Shown here: positions 8,191 through 15,239 of the stretch, one piece after another
How positions within the stretch are numbered: position 1 is the first letter of the stretch
Layout of the letters: every line of letters starts with the position of its first letter
DNA from: Thermodesulfobacteriota bacterium
GTDB lineage: Bacteria > Desulfobacterota_D > UBA1144 > Nemesobacterales > UBA2774
Assembly: GCA_039028315.1 (NCBI GenBank)
Contig: JBCCIH010000003.1
Location: 1 to 27,996, forward strand
DNA length: 27,996 nucleotides
Direction of reading: 5' to 3'
Position numbers and translations under genes: made by a program
The notes under the pieces: generated by a model
Seen by the model: only the letters and a program-made list of their open reading frames with translations
Database searches by the model: none
What the model was told of the DNA's origin: nothing

Positions 8191-9543
8191 TTATTCCTGC
8201 TCCAAAGCCGGTTCTTGCTCTGCTTCGGGCTCCTTTTGAGCCTCTTCAAGTAATTCCTCGGGGACCTCATCAGGATCTGTCATCTGGTCTAACTTATCTT
8301 TTAATGCTATCCTGGCTGCAGTTTGCAGTCTCTGCGCCTCCTCTTCGTCTCTTAAACCACCAGACTTAACTAGTGTTTCTGAGTCAGAAAAAGCTACGTC
8401 TTCTAACTTATGATATCCCTCTGCGTAGAGCAGATTTGCTGTAACTTCCTTTACATTAGGCAGTGACATTAACAAAGATACAACGTCTTGCTGCTCACGC
8501 TTCATCTGTGAATCTGTTTTTATATCAATTCGCCATTCTGTTAGCTGTGAGGCAAGCCTTACATTCTGACCGCGTCTACCAATTGCTAAAGATAGCTGGT
8601 CATCATCTACTATTATCTCCATAGATTTGTTTTCATCATCAATGATTACTTTGCTAACAGCTGCAGGTGATAGTGCATTGCATGCAAACCTGGCCGGATC
8701 TGGAGACCAAGGAACAATGTCTATTTTTTCTCCTCTTAGCTCCTGAATAACATTCTGAACCCTTGCTCCTCTCATACCTACGCATGCGCCTACAGGATCC
8801 ACATCTTGGTCGTTTGATGACACTGCAATTTTTGTGCGTCCCCCAGGGTCTCTTGAGATAGCCTGAATTTCTACTATCTGCTCGCCAATTTCTGGAACTT
8901 CAGATTCAAAAAGTTTTCTTACAAAATCTTTATGTGAACGAGAGAGAATTAACTGAGGTCCTCTTTTAGTTTCTTTAATATCAACCAAAATTGCTCTGAT
9001 TCTTTCTTTGGGTTTGTAGTATTCTCTTTGTACCTGCTGCTCGGGCGGAAGATAAGCTTCTGTTTTACCAAGATCAACTATTATATTTCGTCTTTCAACT
9101 CTTCTAACAATACCGCTTATTAGCTCGCCCTTTCTATTCTTAAACTCCTCATAAATAACTTTTCCCTCAGCTTCTTTTATGCTTTGGAGTATTCTCTGTT
9201 TAGCATTTTGAATAGCAATTCTAGTAAATTCAGGGTTGATTTTTACGCCAATCTGATCTCCTAGTTCGGCTTCTGGGTCAAGATTAATAGCCTCGTCTTC
9301 ACTAATTTCCATTTCAGGCTCTTCAATCTGCTCTACTACCGTTTTAAACTCGAATAGCTCGACATCACCGTCATCTTCATTGAAATGCACCTCGAGCTCT
9401 TTGTCTAGATCCTGCATACGGAACAATTTTTGTGCAGCTGAAAGCACTGCTTCCTCTACAGCTGAAACAATCTCTTCTCTCTCAATGCCCTTGTCCTTGC
9501 AGACAGAATCCATTACCCGGGTTAATTCAGTTAGCGCTGACAT
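8191..9543 (-). CDS. nusA: Transcription termination/antitermination protein NusA
   Basis: NusA binds RNA polymerase and nascent RNA, slowing elongation and acting in termination and antitermination. The 450-residue product contains the N-terminal polymerase-binding domain (residues 1-130), an S1 domain at about 139-202, KH1 at about 222-288 with the GMRGARVQNVIQEL loop, KH2 at about 300-345 with AIGRRGQNVRLA, and one helix-hairpin-helix repeat at about 360-415. The end (residues 421-450) is a strongly acidic Glu-rich tail. Gammaproteobacterial NusA has two acidic repeats; this protein has only one recognisable unit plus the tail. The ATG at 9543-9541 follows an AGAGGGAG ribosome binding site, 13 nt downstream of rimP, in the standard rimP-nusA-infB order. 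Confidence 0.97.
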   Translation of the reverse strand: MSALTELTRVMDSVCKDKGIEREEIVSAVEEAVLSAAQKLFRMQDLDKELEVHFNEDDGDVELFEFKTVVEQIEEPEMEISEDEAINLDPEAELGDQIGVKINPEFTRIAIQNAKQRILQSIKEAEGKVIYEEFKNRKGELISGIVRRVERRNIIVDLGKTEAYLPPEQQVQREYYKPKERIRAILVDIKETKRGPQLILSRSHKDFVRKLFESEVPEIGEQIVEIQAISRDPGGRTKIAVSSNDQDVDPVGACVGMRGARVQNVIQELRGEKIDIVPWSPDPARFACNALSPAAVSKVIIDDENKSMEIIVDDDQLSLAIGRRGQNVRLASQLTEWRIDIKTDSQMKREQQDVVSLLMSLPNVKEVTANLLYAEGYHKLEDVAFSDSETLVKSGGLRDEEEAQRLQTAARIALKDKLDQMTDPDEVPEELLEEAQKEPEAEQEPALEQE

Positions 9544-9556
9544 TATATATCTCCCT

Positions 9557-10024
9557 CTAAAAATCTATTTCCAAGTTTGCCTTTTCTATTTTTTCATAAG
9601 GAATCGAATAATTGGCCTCTTGAGTTTCAATTGACAACACCTCGTCTACGAAATCCAAGATCTTCCCTGTAAATACATTCTTATCGCTTATTTCTTCGTT
9701 TGTTTTAAGTTTAATAGTTTTACCCTTAAATCTTATATAATCACTTGGCTTACGAAGCGGCCTAGTTAGGCCAGGTGATGATATCTCAAGTGTATAGGAG
9801 CCTGGAATAACCTCATGTACATCTAATAGCGCTCCTAGTTCTCTACTTATCTGAGCGCAGTCATCTATATTTACTCCGCCTTCTTTGTCAATAAAGATTC
9901 TAAGTACTCCTTTTCGGCTCTGGCCTTTGAATTCTATATCGAACAGTTCTAAGTTTTTCTCATATAAAATGGGTTCTAAAAGTTCTTTTATATTAGATAT
10001 AATATTCTGCTCAGATACATTCAT
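9557..10024 (-). CDS. rimP: Ribosome maturation factor RimP
   Basis: RimP assists early maturation of the 30S subunit. The 155-residue product has the expected two-part structure: an N-terminal alpha/beta domain with LFDIEFKGQSRKGVLRIFID, the DDCAQISRELGALLDV helix and the hallmark LEISSPGLTRPLRK motif (about residues 80-95), then a C-terminal Sm-like barrel ending in IPYEKIEKANLEIDF. The ATG at 10024-10022 has an AAGGG ribosome binding site nine bases upstream. It is the first gene of the long translation operon, preceded by a candidate promoter and by the terminator of the upstream operon. Confidence 0.96.
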   Translation of the reverse strand: MNVSEQNIISNIKELLEPILYEKNLELFDIEFKGQSRKGVLRIFIDKEGGVNIDDCAQISRELGALLDVHEVIPGSYTLEISSPGLTRPLRKPSDYIRFKGKTIKLKTNEEISDKNVFTGKILDFVDEVLSIETQEANYSIPYEKIEKANLEIDF

Positions 10025-10037
10025 TACAAAGAACCCT

Positions 10038-10067
10038 TTTATATCTTGACTATTGTAAAAATGCCTA
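10038..10067 (-). promoter_or_regulatory. Candidate sigma70-type promoter of the rimP-nusA-infB operon
   Basis: On the minus strand a TATAAA -10 hexamer (10038-10043) lies 18 bases after TAGGCA (10062-10067), a four-of-six match to TTGACA. The predicted start falls about 10-15 bases before the rimP ATG. The position, directly after the preceding terminator, is right for an operon promoter, but the -35 is weak. Confidence 0.35.
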
Positions 10068-10100
10068 AAAAATAAAAAAAGCGGGGTAAACCCGCTTTTT
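10068..10100 (-). terminator. Intrinsic terminator, nearly symmetrical, between the sigma-factor operon and rimP
   Basis: AAAAAGCGGG (10076-10085) pairs perfectly with CCCGCTTTTT (10091-10100) across a five-base GTAAA loop. Read on the minus strand the stem is followed by a run of seven T, one A and more T, so it is a strong Rho-independent terminator for the ECF sigma/anti-sigma/Spy operon. The run of T after the stem on the plus strand is also present, so it could work both ways, though no plus-strand gene reaches it. Confidence 0.88.
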
Positions 10101-10241
10101 GGTTAGTGAAATACTACCTTATCTTTACGCTTAGAGCAAGAAGTCATATATAGAAATAAAATTTACTAAAACACTTTTATTAAGACCTAATATACTGCAA
10201 TTATTACATTCTATCGTTATTTATGCATACCAGAGTCTAAT

Positions 10242-10658
10242 TTACCTATGATATGGCCTGAACCTTAACTTAATCTGATGAAGCTGGTTTTGCTGCTGCG
10301 GTGTTAAGACATCCTTTATCTTTAAAAACATTTCAACTTTAGTTCTAGTATATGCAGCTTTGGTGTTCTCTATGCCGTCGATCAGATTTAGTACATCTTC
10401 TTTTTTAGCATTGGGGTTTTGCAGTTCTTTTTTAAGCTGAACTTCATTTGATCTAAGCTCTTTTTGATAATTGATAAATTGTTTTTTGTAAGATTTGAAT
10501 ATGCTATCTATTTGATTTACTTGACCAGGGCTCATATTTAGTCGTTCAACAATTTGAGGGTTTTTCCACCACTTGTAACTTGCCCCCGAGCCAAGCATTG
10601 CGCTTGCGCTCATAGTAAAAACAATTGTTAAAACAAAAAACAACAACGATATTCTCAA
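10242..10658 (-). CDS. Spy/CpxP-like periplasmic protein (LTxxQ family)
   Basis: The 138-residue product starts with a Sec signal peptide (hydrophobic run at residues 3-15, SASA before the likely cut near residue 20). The mature part is almost wholly helical and carries two LTxxQ-type motifs, LNMSPGQVNQI at about residue 40 and LTPQQQNQL at about 122, separated by a long charged helical stretch. This is the pattern of Spy, CpxP and ZraP-like periplasmic chaperones or stress sensors. The start is TTG at 10658-10656, supported by GGAGG upstream and by a TTGA overlap with the anti-sigma stop. As the third gene of a sigma/anti-sigma operon it is likely an output or a periplasmic modulator of that pathway. 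I see no clear His/Cys metal site. Confidence 0.82.
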   Translation of the reverse strand: MRISLLFFVLTIVFTMSASAMLGSGASYKWWKNPQIVERLNMSPGQVNQIDSIFKSYKKQFINYQKELRSNEVQLKKELQNPNAKKEDVLNLIDGIENTKAAYTRTKVEMFLKIKDVLTPQQQNQLHQIKLRFRPYHR

Positions 10659-11152
10659 TTAAAGCCTCCGTTAATGTCTACATCAGTGCCTCCGTCCCAA
10701 GGACCGTAGATAGAAAGTATGTCGGCAGTCTCTTTCGCCAAGGCATTATCAAGCTCAATCAGTATTAGTTCATCTCGTTCATCAGTGCTCATAAATAGTG
10801 AGTTTCTGGTATCGGGGCTAAATGCACCGAAAGTTATTATGCTCACCAAAAAGATTGAGGCCATTGCACCCGCTAATGTCCAATTAGGCTTTAGATTTTT
10901 GATCCAATTTACAACTCCAGAGCTGGATTTAAGCTTTTCCTCATCTACTTTGCTCCAGAAATTGGACAAATAGGCTGATTCGGGCTCCATTTCGTCCAAT
11001 GTGTCTAATAAACTCCATAATTCTTTAGACTCTGACGCATATTCTATGCAACTCGGGCAACACTCTAAATGCTCATTTAGATCAGATTTTGATATATCCA
11101 GACCATTTAGAGAATATTCTAAGAGCTGTTCTTTTATCTTGTTACAGTCCAT
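10655..11152 (-). CDS. Zinc-finger-type membrane anti-sigma factor
   Basis: The 165-residue product has the layout of ZAS-domain anti-sigma factors. A short N-terminal cytoplasmic domain contains the HxxxCxxC motif with His28, Cys32 and Cys35. A single membrane span lies at about residues 91-111 (WTLAGAMASIFLVSIITFGAF) and the remaining 55 residues would be periplasmic. Proteins of this type bind and hold their partner ECF sigma factor at the membrane until a signal arrives. It overlaps the upstream sigma gene by 11 nt and the downstream Spy-like gene by 4 nt, so the three are translationally coupled. The signal is unknown; the Spy-like neighbour points to an envelope or periplasmic folding cue. 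Confidence 0.88.
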   Translation of the reverse strand: MDCNKIKEQLLEYSLNGLDISKSDLNEHLECCPSCIEYASESKELWSLLDTLDEMEPESAYLSNFWSKVDEEKLKSSSGVVNWIKNLKPNWTLAGAMASIFLVSIITFGAFSPDTRNSLFMSTDERDELILIELDNALAKETADILSIYGPWDGGTDVDINGGFN

Positions 11153-11714
11153 ATTCTCCCTCCTCAGTCAAATATGGTTTAAGCTTGTTTACTAATTTCA
11201 TCCTTCCTCTATGAACATAGGCCTTAACTGCACCAACAGTGCATTCAAGCACATGGGCAGTTTCTTCGTACGATAGGCCTTCATATTTACAAAGCATAAT
11301 AGCAATTTTTTCTCTTTCAGGCAAAGTTTCCATTGCGCTAAATATTACATTTCTCATTTCTTTTCTATAGATAATGTCATCTGATATTTCAACACTTATA
11401 TCTTCTTGTTCTCCTGCCATTTCACTTATTTCATCTAAGCTAACATTGGTATTCTTTTTTTTTACGAACGTCAGGCTAACATTGGTTGCGATCTTATAGA
11501 GCCAGGTTGTAAATTTAGCCTCAGGTTTGTATTTATCAGCCGAGCGGTAGACTCTTAAAAATACTTCCTGTGCAAGATCTTCTGAATTTTCCTTTAAATT
11601 CGTAAATCTATATATGTAATTCAACACCCCTTTATAATGCCTTTTCATAAGCTCGCTAAATGCACTATCGTCCCCAGCTTTTGTCCTTAGCATTAGCTCT
11701 ATATCGCTTTCCAT
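11142..11714 (-). CDS. RNA polymerase ECF-type sigma factor
   Basis: ECF sigma factors direct RNA polymerase to small regulons, often for envelope stress. The 190-residue product has the two expected domains. Sigma-2 runs from about residue 20 to 90 with DLAQEVFLRVYR and FTTWLYKIATN. Sigma-4 lies at about 125-180 with LPEREKIAIMLCKYEGLSYEETAHVLECTVGAVKAYVHRGRMKL, which includes the helix-turn-helix that reads the -35 element. There is no sigma-3 domain, as expected of the class. The ATG at 11714-11712 has only a weak ribosome binding site. It is first in an operon with its anti-sigma factor and a Spy-like protein. Which ECF subgroup it belongs to needs a profile comparison. Confidence 0.93.
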   Translation of the reverse strand: MESDIELMLRTKAGDDSAFSELMKRHYKGVLNYIYRFTNLKENSEDLAQEVFLRVYRSADKYKPEAKFTTWLYKIATNVSLTFVKKKNTNVSLDEISEMAGEQEDISVEISDDIIYRKEMRNVIFSAMETLPEREKIAIMLCKYEGLSYEETAHVLECTVGAVKAYVHRGRMKLVNKLKPYLTEEGEYGL

Positions 11715-11732
11715 ATGAACGCCATAACAGCT

Positions 11733-11746
11733 TTATTAATTAATAA
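11733..11746. repeat. 14-bp perfect A/T palindrome upstream of the ECF sigma gene
   Basis: TTATTAATTAATAA is a perfect palindrome 19 bases upstream of the sigma-factor ATG, in the 140-base gap after efp. It could overlap a promoter or be an operator, but an A/T-only palindrome of this length is not rare in an AT-rich gap. Confidence 0.3.
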
Positions 11747-11854
11747 CTGTAAATATCAGAAAAAGTTGCACAATTTCCCAAATTTAGTCTTAAATTCGCC
11801 CCATTATTAATATTTGAAGGAATTTAGCAATAGGTCATTATAAATCTTGTTGGA

Positions 11855-12427
11855 TTATTTCTTTTTAAGTCTGTCTAGATACTCACCAGATCTAGTATCA
11901 ACCCTAATAATGTCGCCAATATCTATAAATAGCGGTACCTGAATTGTAGCGCCGGTCTCAAGAACTGCAGGCTTGGTGCCTCCTGATACAGTATCTCCTT
12001 TAACACCTGGCTCTGTCTGAGAGATTTCAAGCTCAACCGCAGTCGGCAGCTCAACTCCCATAGGCTCATCATTATAGTATAGTATGTTTATTTCCTGCTG
12101 CTCTTTTATATAGTTAGCTGATTCTCCCAGCTGATCTTTAGTAAGCCCGTACTGTTCATAAGATTCTAAGTCCATAAAGTGAAAACCTATATCATCTTTA
12201 TATAGAAACTGCATATTTTTTCTATCCATATCAGGAACTTTAAAAGCATCGCCAGATCTAAAGCTCTTTTCTTGAACAGCACCTGTCACAACATTTTTAA
12301 TCTTGGTTTTCATCACAGCGCTTCTCTGGGCCATTTTTGAGTGCTTGTACTCAATAATCTCCCATATCTCTCCGTCATACTCTATCTTAAGTCCTTTATG
12401 AAATTGATTGGTTTCTACTACTCCCAT
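11855..12427 (-). CDS. efp: Elongation factor P with non-canonical modification loop
   Basis: EF-P relieves ribosomes stalled at polyproline stretches. The 190-residue product has the three-domain layout of the family: KOW-like N-terminal domain (1-65), OB domain, and the C-terminal EF-P domain with the TEPGVKGDTVSGGTKPA signature and the ending IRVDTRSGEYLDRLKKK. It is full length and clearly EF-P rather than YeiP/EfpL by its C-terminal signature. The notable point is the domain I loop: where E. coli EF-P has KPGKGQA with beta-lysylated Lys34, this protein has K31-M-A-Q34-R35-S-A, so Gln stands at the modified position with no gap needed in the alignment. The codons are CAG and AGA. The ATG at 12427-12425 follows GGAGG. 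It lies downstream of yacG and mutL on the same strand. Confidence 0.96.
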   Translation of the reverse strand: MGVVETNQFHKGLKIEYDGEIWEIIEYKHSKMAQRSAVMKTKIKNVVTGAVQEKSFRSGDAFKVPDMDRKNMQFLYKDDIGFHFMDLESYEQYGLTKDQLGESANYIKEQQEINILYYNDEPMGVELPTAVELEISQTEPGVKGDTVSGGTKPAVLETGATIQVPLFIDIGDIIRVDTRSGEYLDRLKKK

Positions 12428-12482
12428 GACATAATACCTCCTAAAATATCTTACAAACTTACTTGTTCATCGACCAGACCCT

Positions 12483-12677
12483 TTAAAAAAGATCCTCATC
12501 ATCTAGGTCATTACTACTAATTGTAACACGATCTGAGTCTTGTGAAATGCGGTAGTCCTCTTTTGCCCAGGTGCCAAGATCAATCATCTTACATCTCTCT
12601 GAGCAAAAAGGCCTCCACTTATTCTCATGCCAGAGCACTTCCTTTTCACACTTTGGGCATTTTACTTTTAAAGTCAT
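12483..12677 (-). CDS. yacG: YacG-like zinc-binding protein (DNA gyrase inhibitor family)
   Basis: The 64-residue product matches YacG, a small zinc protein that in E. coli binds and inhibits DNA gyrase. The four zinc ligands are Cys7, Cys10, Cys25 and Cys29 in CPKC and FCSERC, and the family signature RPFCSERCKMIDLGTWAKEDYRI is intact. The last 15 residues are acidic and probably disordered. The ATG at 12677-12675 lies three bases after the mutL stop, with a GAGGA ribosome binding site inside the end of mutL, so the two genes are coupled. Whether gyrase inhibition holds outside gammaproteobacteria is not shown by the sequence. Confidence 0.9.
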   Translation of the reverse strand: MTLKVKCPKCEKEVLWHENKWRPFCSERCKMIDLGTWAKEDYRISQDSDRVTISSNDLDDEDLF

Positions 12678-12680
12678 AAG

Positions 12681-14504
12681 CTATGTCCTCTTAAACATTC
12701 TCTCTATTTCGTAGTATGTAAGTTCTTGCGCAACCGGCCTTCCGTGCGGGCACGAGTGAGGGAATTCCATCTGATCAAGCTCGTTTAGAAGCGCTCTCAT
12801 TTCCTCATGGCTTAGATTAAAACTGGCCGTTATAGAAGAATGGCATGCCATTGTGGCTATGACTAGATCTATTTTCTCACTAATGCTCTCCTCTTTACCT
12901 TCGGAGGCAATTTCTGAAACTACGTCTTTAACCAGTTCTGATGATTTGGCATTTCTAAGTAGAGCAGGAACCGAGCGTATTAAAAAACTGTTGTTGCCAA
13001 ACTCTTCAATACTAAAACCTAAAGTTTCAAAGTCCGCTAGATGTTTAATAAGTAGACTTGCCTCAAACGGCGGAAGCTCCACGACCTCAGGAACTAGTAG
13101 TTCCTGGACCTGCAGCTTTTGATTCTTTAGGTAGGCATTTTTTAGTCTTTCATAGTTAATCCTCTCATGCGCAGCGTGCTGATCGACCAGTATCATTGCT
13201 CTCTCAGATGCGCATACAATGTAGAGCTCTCTAATCTGCCCCACAATCTTGAGATTGGAATAGAGGCCCTCTTTATCAAACAAACGATCTCCAGTCTGAC
13301 CACTAATCGGGAACTCAGGAGTTAAATTTCGCCGGGGAGCTATATTTTCTTGAGAAACGTCTAAATTTTGCGGAGCTGACTTATTAAGGTGATGTACTTC
13401 TTCTGCTAATGCCCTATCAACATGGTAGGAAGAGTTAGGTTTATTGTAGCTGCTTGGTGAGTTGGTATTTTGCAAAAATCTATCATGTGCGTGAGTGACG
13501 CTTTCTTTATAACTCTTTATCCAAGGCGCATCTCTTAGCATGTTGTGTATTGAAGATTTAATCAGATCAGCAATAAGTCTTTGATTTCTGAATCTGACTT
13601 CATTTTTAGTTGGATGGACATTTACGTCAACCTCAGGAAAAGGCATCTCTATAAAAAGAGCGCCCTGAGGGAATTTCCTTTTCTCGAGCATCTTCCCATA
13701 TGCATCTATAATAATTCTTGTTAAAAATTTATCCCTTACGGCTCTGCCATTAATATATGTAAATAATTTGTGTGTAGTAGAACGCGTATCTAGAGGACTG
13801 CTCATATAGCCAGAAACTTTTACACCCTCTGCTTGGGCTGAAACACTTTGAAGCTGAGTTCTAGGGAATATATCTGAAAGCCTATGTAATAGTTCGTCTC
13901 TTTTGGAAAGTTTCAATATTGTTTTGCCTTCACTTATCACTTCAAAACCTATTTCAGCTCTAGACATTGCCTCACGCTGAACAATGTCTAGCACATTTGA
14001 CAGTTCTGTCTCTATCTTTTTCATAAATTTTAGTCTGACGGGAGTGTTAAAGAAGAGGTTTTTAACTTCTATAGTAGTTCCTGGAGGACATCCGGTTTCC
14101 TCAACTTTTTTCACCTTACCGCCCTCAATTGTTATCATGGTCCCGATCATATCCTCAGATGTTCTGGTTGTAAGCTTAAACCTGGACACGCTTGCAATAC
14201 TGGGAATTGCCTCTCCCCTAAAACCCAGAGAATTTACTGAAAAAAGATCATTTATATCTTTAATTTTACTTGTGGCGTGGCGCTCAAGACATAAAAGCGC
14301 CTCGTCTCTGCTCATCCCAATTCCGTCATCTGATATTTGGATTAATTTTTTGCCGCCTGAAAGGAGCGTAATTTTTATTGAAGTACTCCGTGCATCTATT
14401 GAGTTCTCAATTAGCTCTTTTACTACAGATGATGGTCGTTCTACAATCTCACCTGCAGCTATCTTTGAAACTACGTTGTCAGATAAGATCCTTATTTTTG
14501 CCAT
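12681..14504 (-). CDS. mutL: DNA mismatch repair protein MutL (endonuclease-type)
   Basis: MutL links mismatch recognition by MutS to strand removal. The N-terminal GHKL ATPase is complete: KELIENSIDA with catalytic Glu30 and Asn34, DDGIGM, TSKI and GFRGEAIPSIASV. The transducer domain carries VHPTKNEVRF near residue 300. A proline/asparagine-rich linker at about 335-410 joins it to the C-terminal dimerisation domain. That domain has the metal-binding endonuclease motif DQHAAHERINYE (from residue 441), ACHSSI (about 553) and CPHGRP (about 585). The protein can therefore nick DNA itself, as in bacteria without MutH. At 607 residues it is normal in size. The ATG at 14504-14502 has a moderate AAGG upstream. 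mutS is not in the window. Confidence 0.97.
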   Translation of the reverse strand: MAKIRILSDNVVSKIAAGEIVERPSSVVKELIENSIDARSTSIKITLLSGGKKLIQISDDGIGMSRDEALLCLERHATSKIKDINDLFSVNSLGFRGEAIPSIASVSRFKLTTRTSEDMIGTMITIEGGKVKKVEETGCPPGTTIEVKNLFFNTPVRLKFMKKIETELSNVLDIVQREAMSRAEIGFEVISEGKTILKLSKRDELLHRLSDIFPRTQLQSVSAQAEGVKVSGYMSSPLDTRSTTHKLFTYINGRAVRDKFLTRIIIDAYGKMLEKRKFPQGALFIEMPFPEVDVNVHPTKNEVRFRNQRLIADLIKSSIHNMLRDAPWIKSYKESVTHAHDRFLQNTNSPSSYNKPNSSYHVDRALAEEVHHLNKSAPQNLDVSQENIAPRRNLTPEFPISGQTGDRLFDKEGLYSNLKIVGQIRELYIVCASERAMILVDQHAAHERINYERLKNAYLKNQKLQVQELLVPEVVELPPFEASLLIKHLADFETLGFSIEEFGNNSFLIRSVPALLRNAKSSELVKDVVSEIASEGKEESISEKIDLVIATMACHSSITASFNLSHEEMRALLNELDQMEFPHSCPHGRPVAQELTYYEIERMFKRT

Positions 14505-14537
14505 AGATTAATAACCTTCATAATATAGTGCAACAGA

Positions 14538-14699
14538 CTAAGTAAATAGCTGCCATATTCCTAATGCTAGAAGAAAAAGGACTGGAATTACAATACATGC
14601 AATAGAAAGTACTGTGTAGAACGAAAGAGTTTTATAAGATGCTACTCCATATACGTCGTCAGAATGTTGTTTTAAAATTCTTTTGAATTCACTCCACAT
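14538..14699 (-). CDS. Small single-span membrane protein (53 aa), unknown function
   Basis: A short frame on the minus strand runs from ATG at 14699-14697 to TAG at 14538-14540. The product has a charged, amphipathic N-terminal half (MWSEFKRILKQHSDDVYGVA) followed by one strongly hydrophobic span at about residues 26-52 (VLSIACIVIPVLFLLALGIW). An in-frame TAG two codons upstream fixes the start to this ATG or later. The Shine-Dalgarno is poor, with AGG 13 bases away. It fills the gap between the GYD gene and mutL on the same strand. The N-terminal WxxFKxIL...GVxSxK pattern and single C-terminal span vaguely recall DUF2970-type proteins, but I would not assign it. The membrane character argues that it is a real gene. 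Confidence 0.55.
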   Translation of the reverse strand: MWSEFKRILKQHSDDVYGVASYKTLSFYTVLSIACIVIPVLFLLALGIWQLFT

Positions 14700-14767
14700 T
14701 GTCTAAGTAAACCTACCCCAATTATAAATTAAATGCTAAGTGCGGCCTCTAGGATGAGACAAATCTA

Positions 14768-15070
14768 TTACTTTATTTTCTTGGCAGCCGTAAGAGCTTC
14801 TACATATGAATCTACCGGCACAGCTGCAAGGCTCATTATCTCAATCGTACCCCTGGCACACAGATCTACTGATAGCTCACTTACAGTTTCATTATCCGGG
14901 GCCTCAATCACGCTGACAAAATCATATGGACCCAAGGTTGCGTACTGCTCAATAACCTTTACACCTGATTTCTCAATCTCAACTCCTACCTCTTTAATCC
15001 TTGCGGGTCTCTCTTTGATAGTCTTTCTGCCTTCAGTTGTGAGCTTACTAAGCAATATATAAACAGACAT
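14768..15070 (-). CDS. GYD domain-containing protein
   Basis: The 100-residue product fits the GYD family of small alpha/beta proteins related to ferredoxin-like dimeric barrels, with no established function. The family signature appears as a GPYDFVSVIEAPDNETVSEL stretch at about residues 47-66, preceded by the helix EGRKTIKERPARIKEVGVEIEKSG and followed by the IEIMSLAAVPVDSY strand. The ATG at 15070-15068 has an AAGGGG ribosome binding site eight bases upstream. It is divergent from the secreted three-repeat protein; the two share a 169-base control region that holds an inverted repeat. It may be the first gene of a run leading to mutL, but the 68-base gap after it leaves room for separate transcription. 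Confidence 0.85.
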   Translation of the reverse strand: MSVYILLSKLTTEGRKTIKERPARIKEVGVEIEKSGVKVIEQYATLGPYDFVSVIEAPDNETVSELSVDLCARGTIEIMSLAAVPVDSYVEALTAAKKIK

Positions 15071-15128
15071 TATTTTGCCCCTTGGTTTTTTGATTTGCGC
15101 TTATATTATTCCAGCTTTTTAGTATTAT

Positions 15129-15161
15129 TGGCAATAGAGCTTAAATTCTTAACTATTGCCA
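15129..15161. repeat. 9-bp inverted repeat with 15-bp spacer in the divergent control region
   Basis: TGGCAATAG (15129-15137) and CTATTGCCA (15153-15161) are perfect inverted copies, 24 bases centre to centre. They lie between the GYD gene and the secreted three-repeat gene, 38 bases before a TATAAT. Arms of this kind suit a dimeric regulator or a hairpin; no poly-T run follows either arm closely, so a terminator is less likely. Confidence 0.5.
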
Positions 15162-15198
15162 GTTATTTTACATAGGTACAATTTCAGCTTTAATTATG

Positions 15199-15204
15199 TA
15201 TAAT
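15199..15204 (+). promoter_or_regulatory. Candidate -10 element of the secreted three-repeat gene
   Basis: A perfect TATAAT occurs 35 bases upstream of the ATG at 15240, and a GAGGAG ribosome binding site lies between them. No good -35 is found 16-18 bases upstream, so it may depend on an activator, perhaps acting at the inverted repeat 15129-15161. Confidence 0.4.
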
Positions 15205-15239
15205 CTTATCACTATCTTGCAGCACAATGAGGAGATTAA

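Noticed and set aside
11760..11800. Possible ECF-type autoregulated promoter (GGGAAATT and TCTGA blocks) upstream of the sigma gene
   Set aside because: The spacing between the GGAA-like and TCTGA-like blocks is 12-13 bases, well short of the 16-17 expected, so I do not call it.
13984..14511. Plus-strand open frame of 175 codons antisense to the start of mutL
   Set aside because: It lies wholly opposite the conserved ATPase domain of mutL; its translation has no domain pattern and no ribosome binding site. It is a shadow frame.
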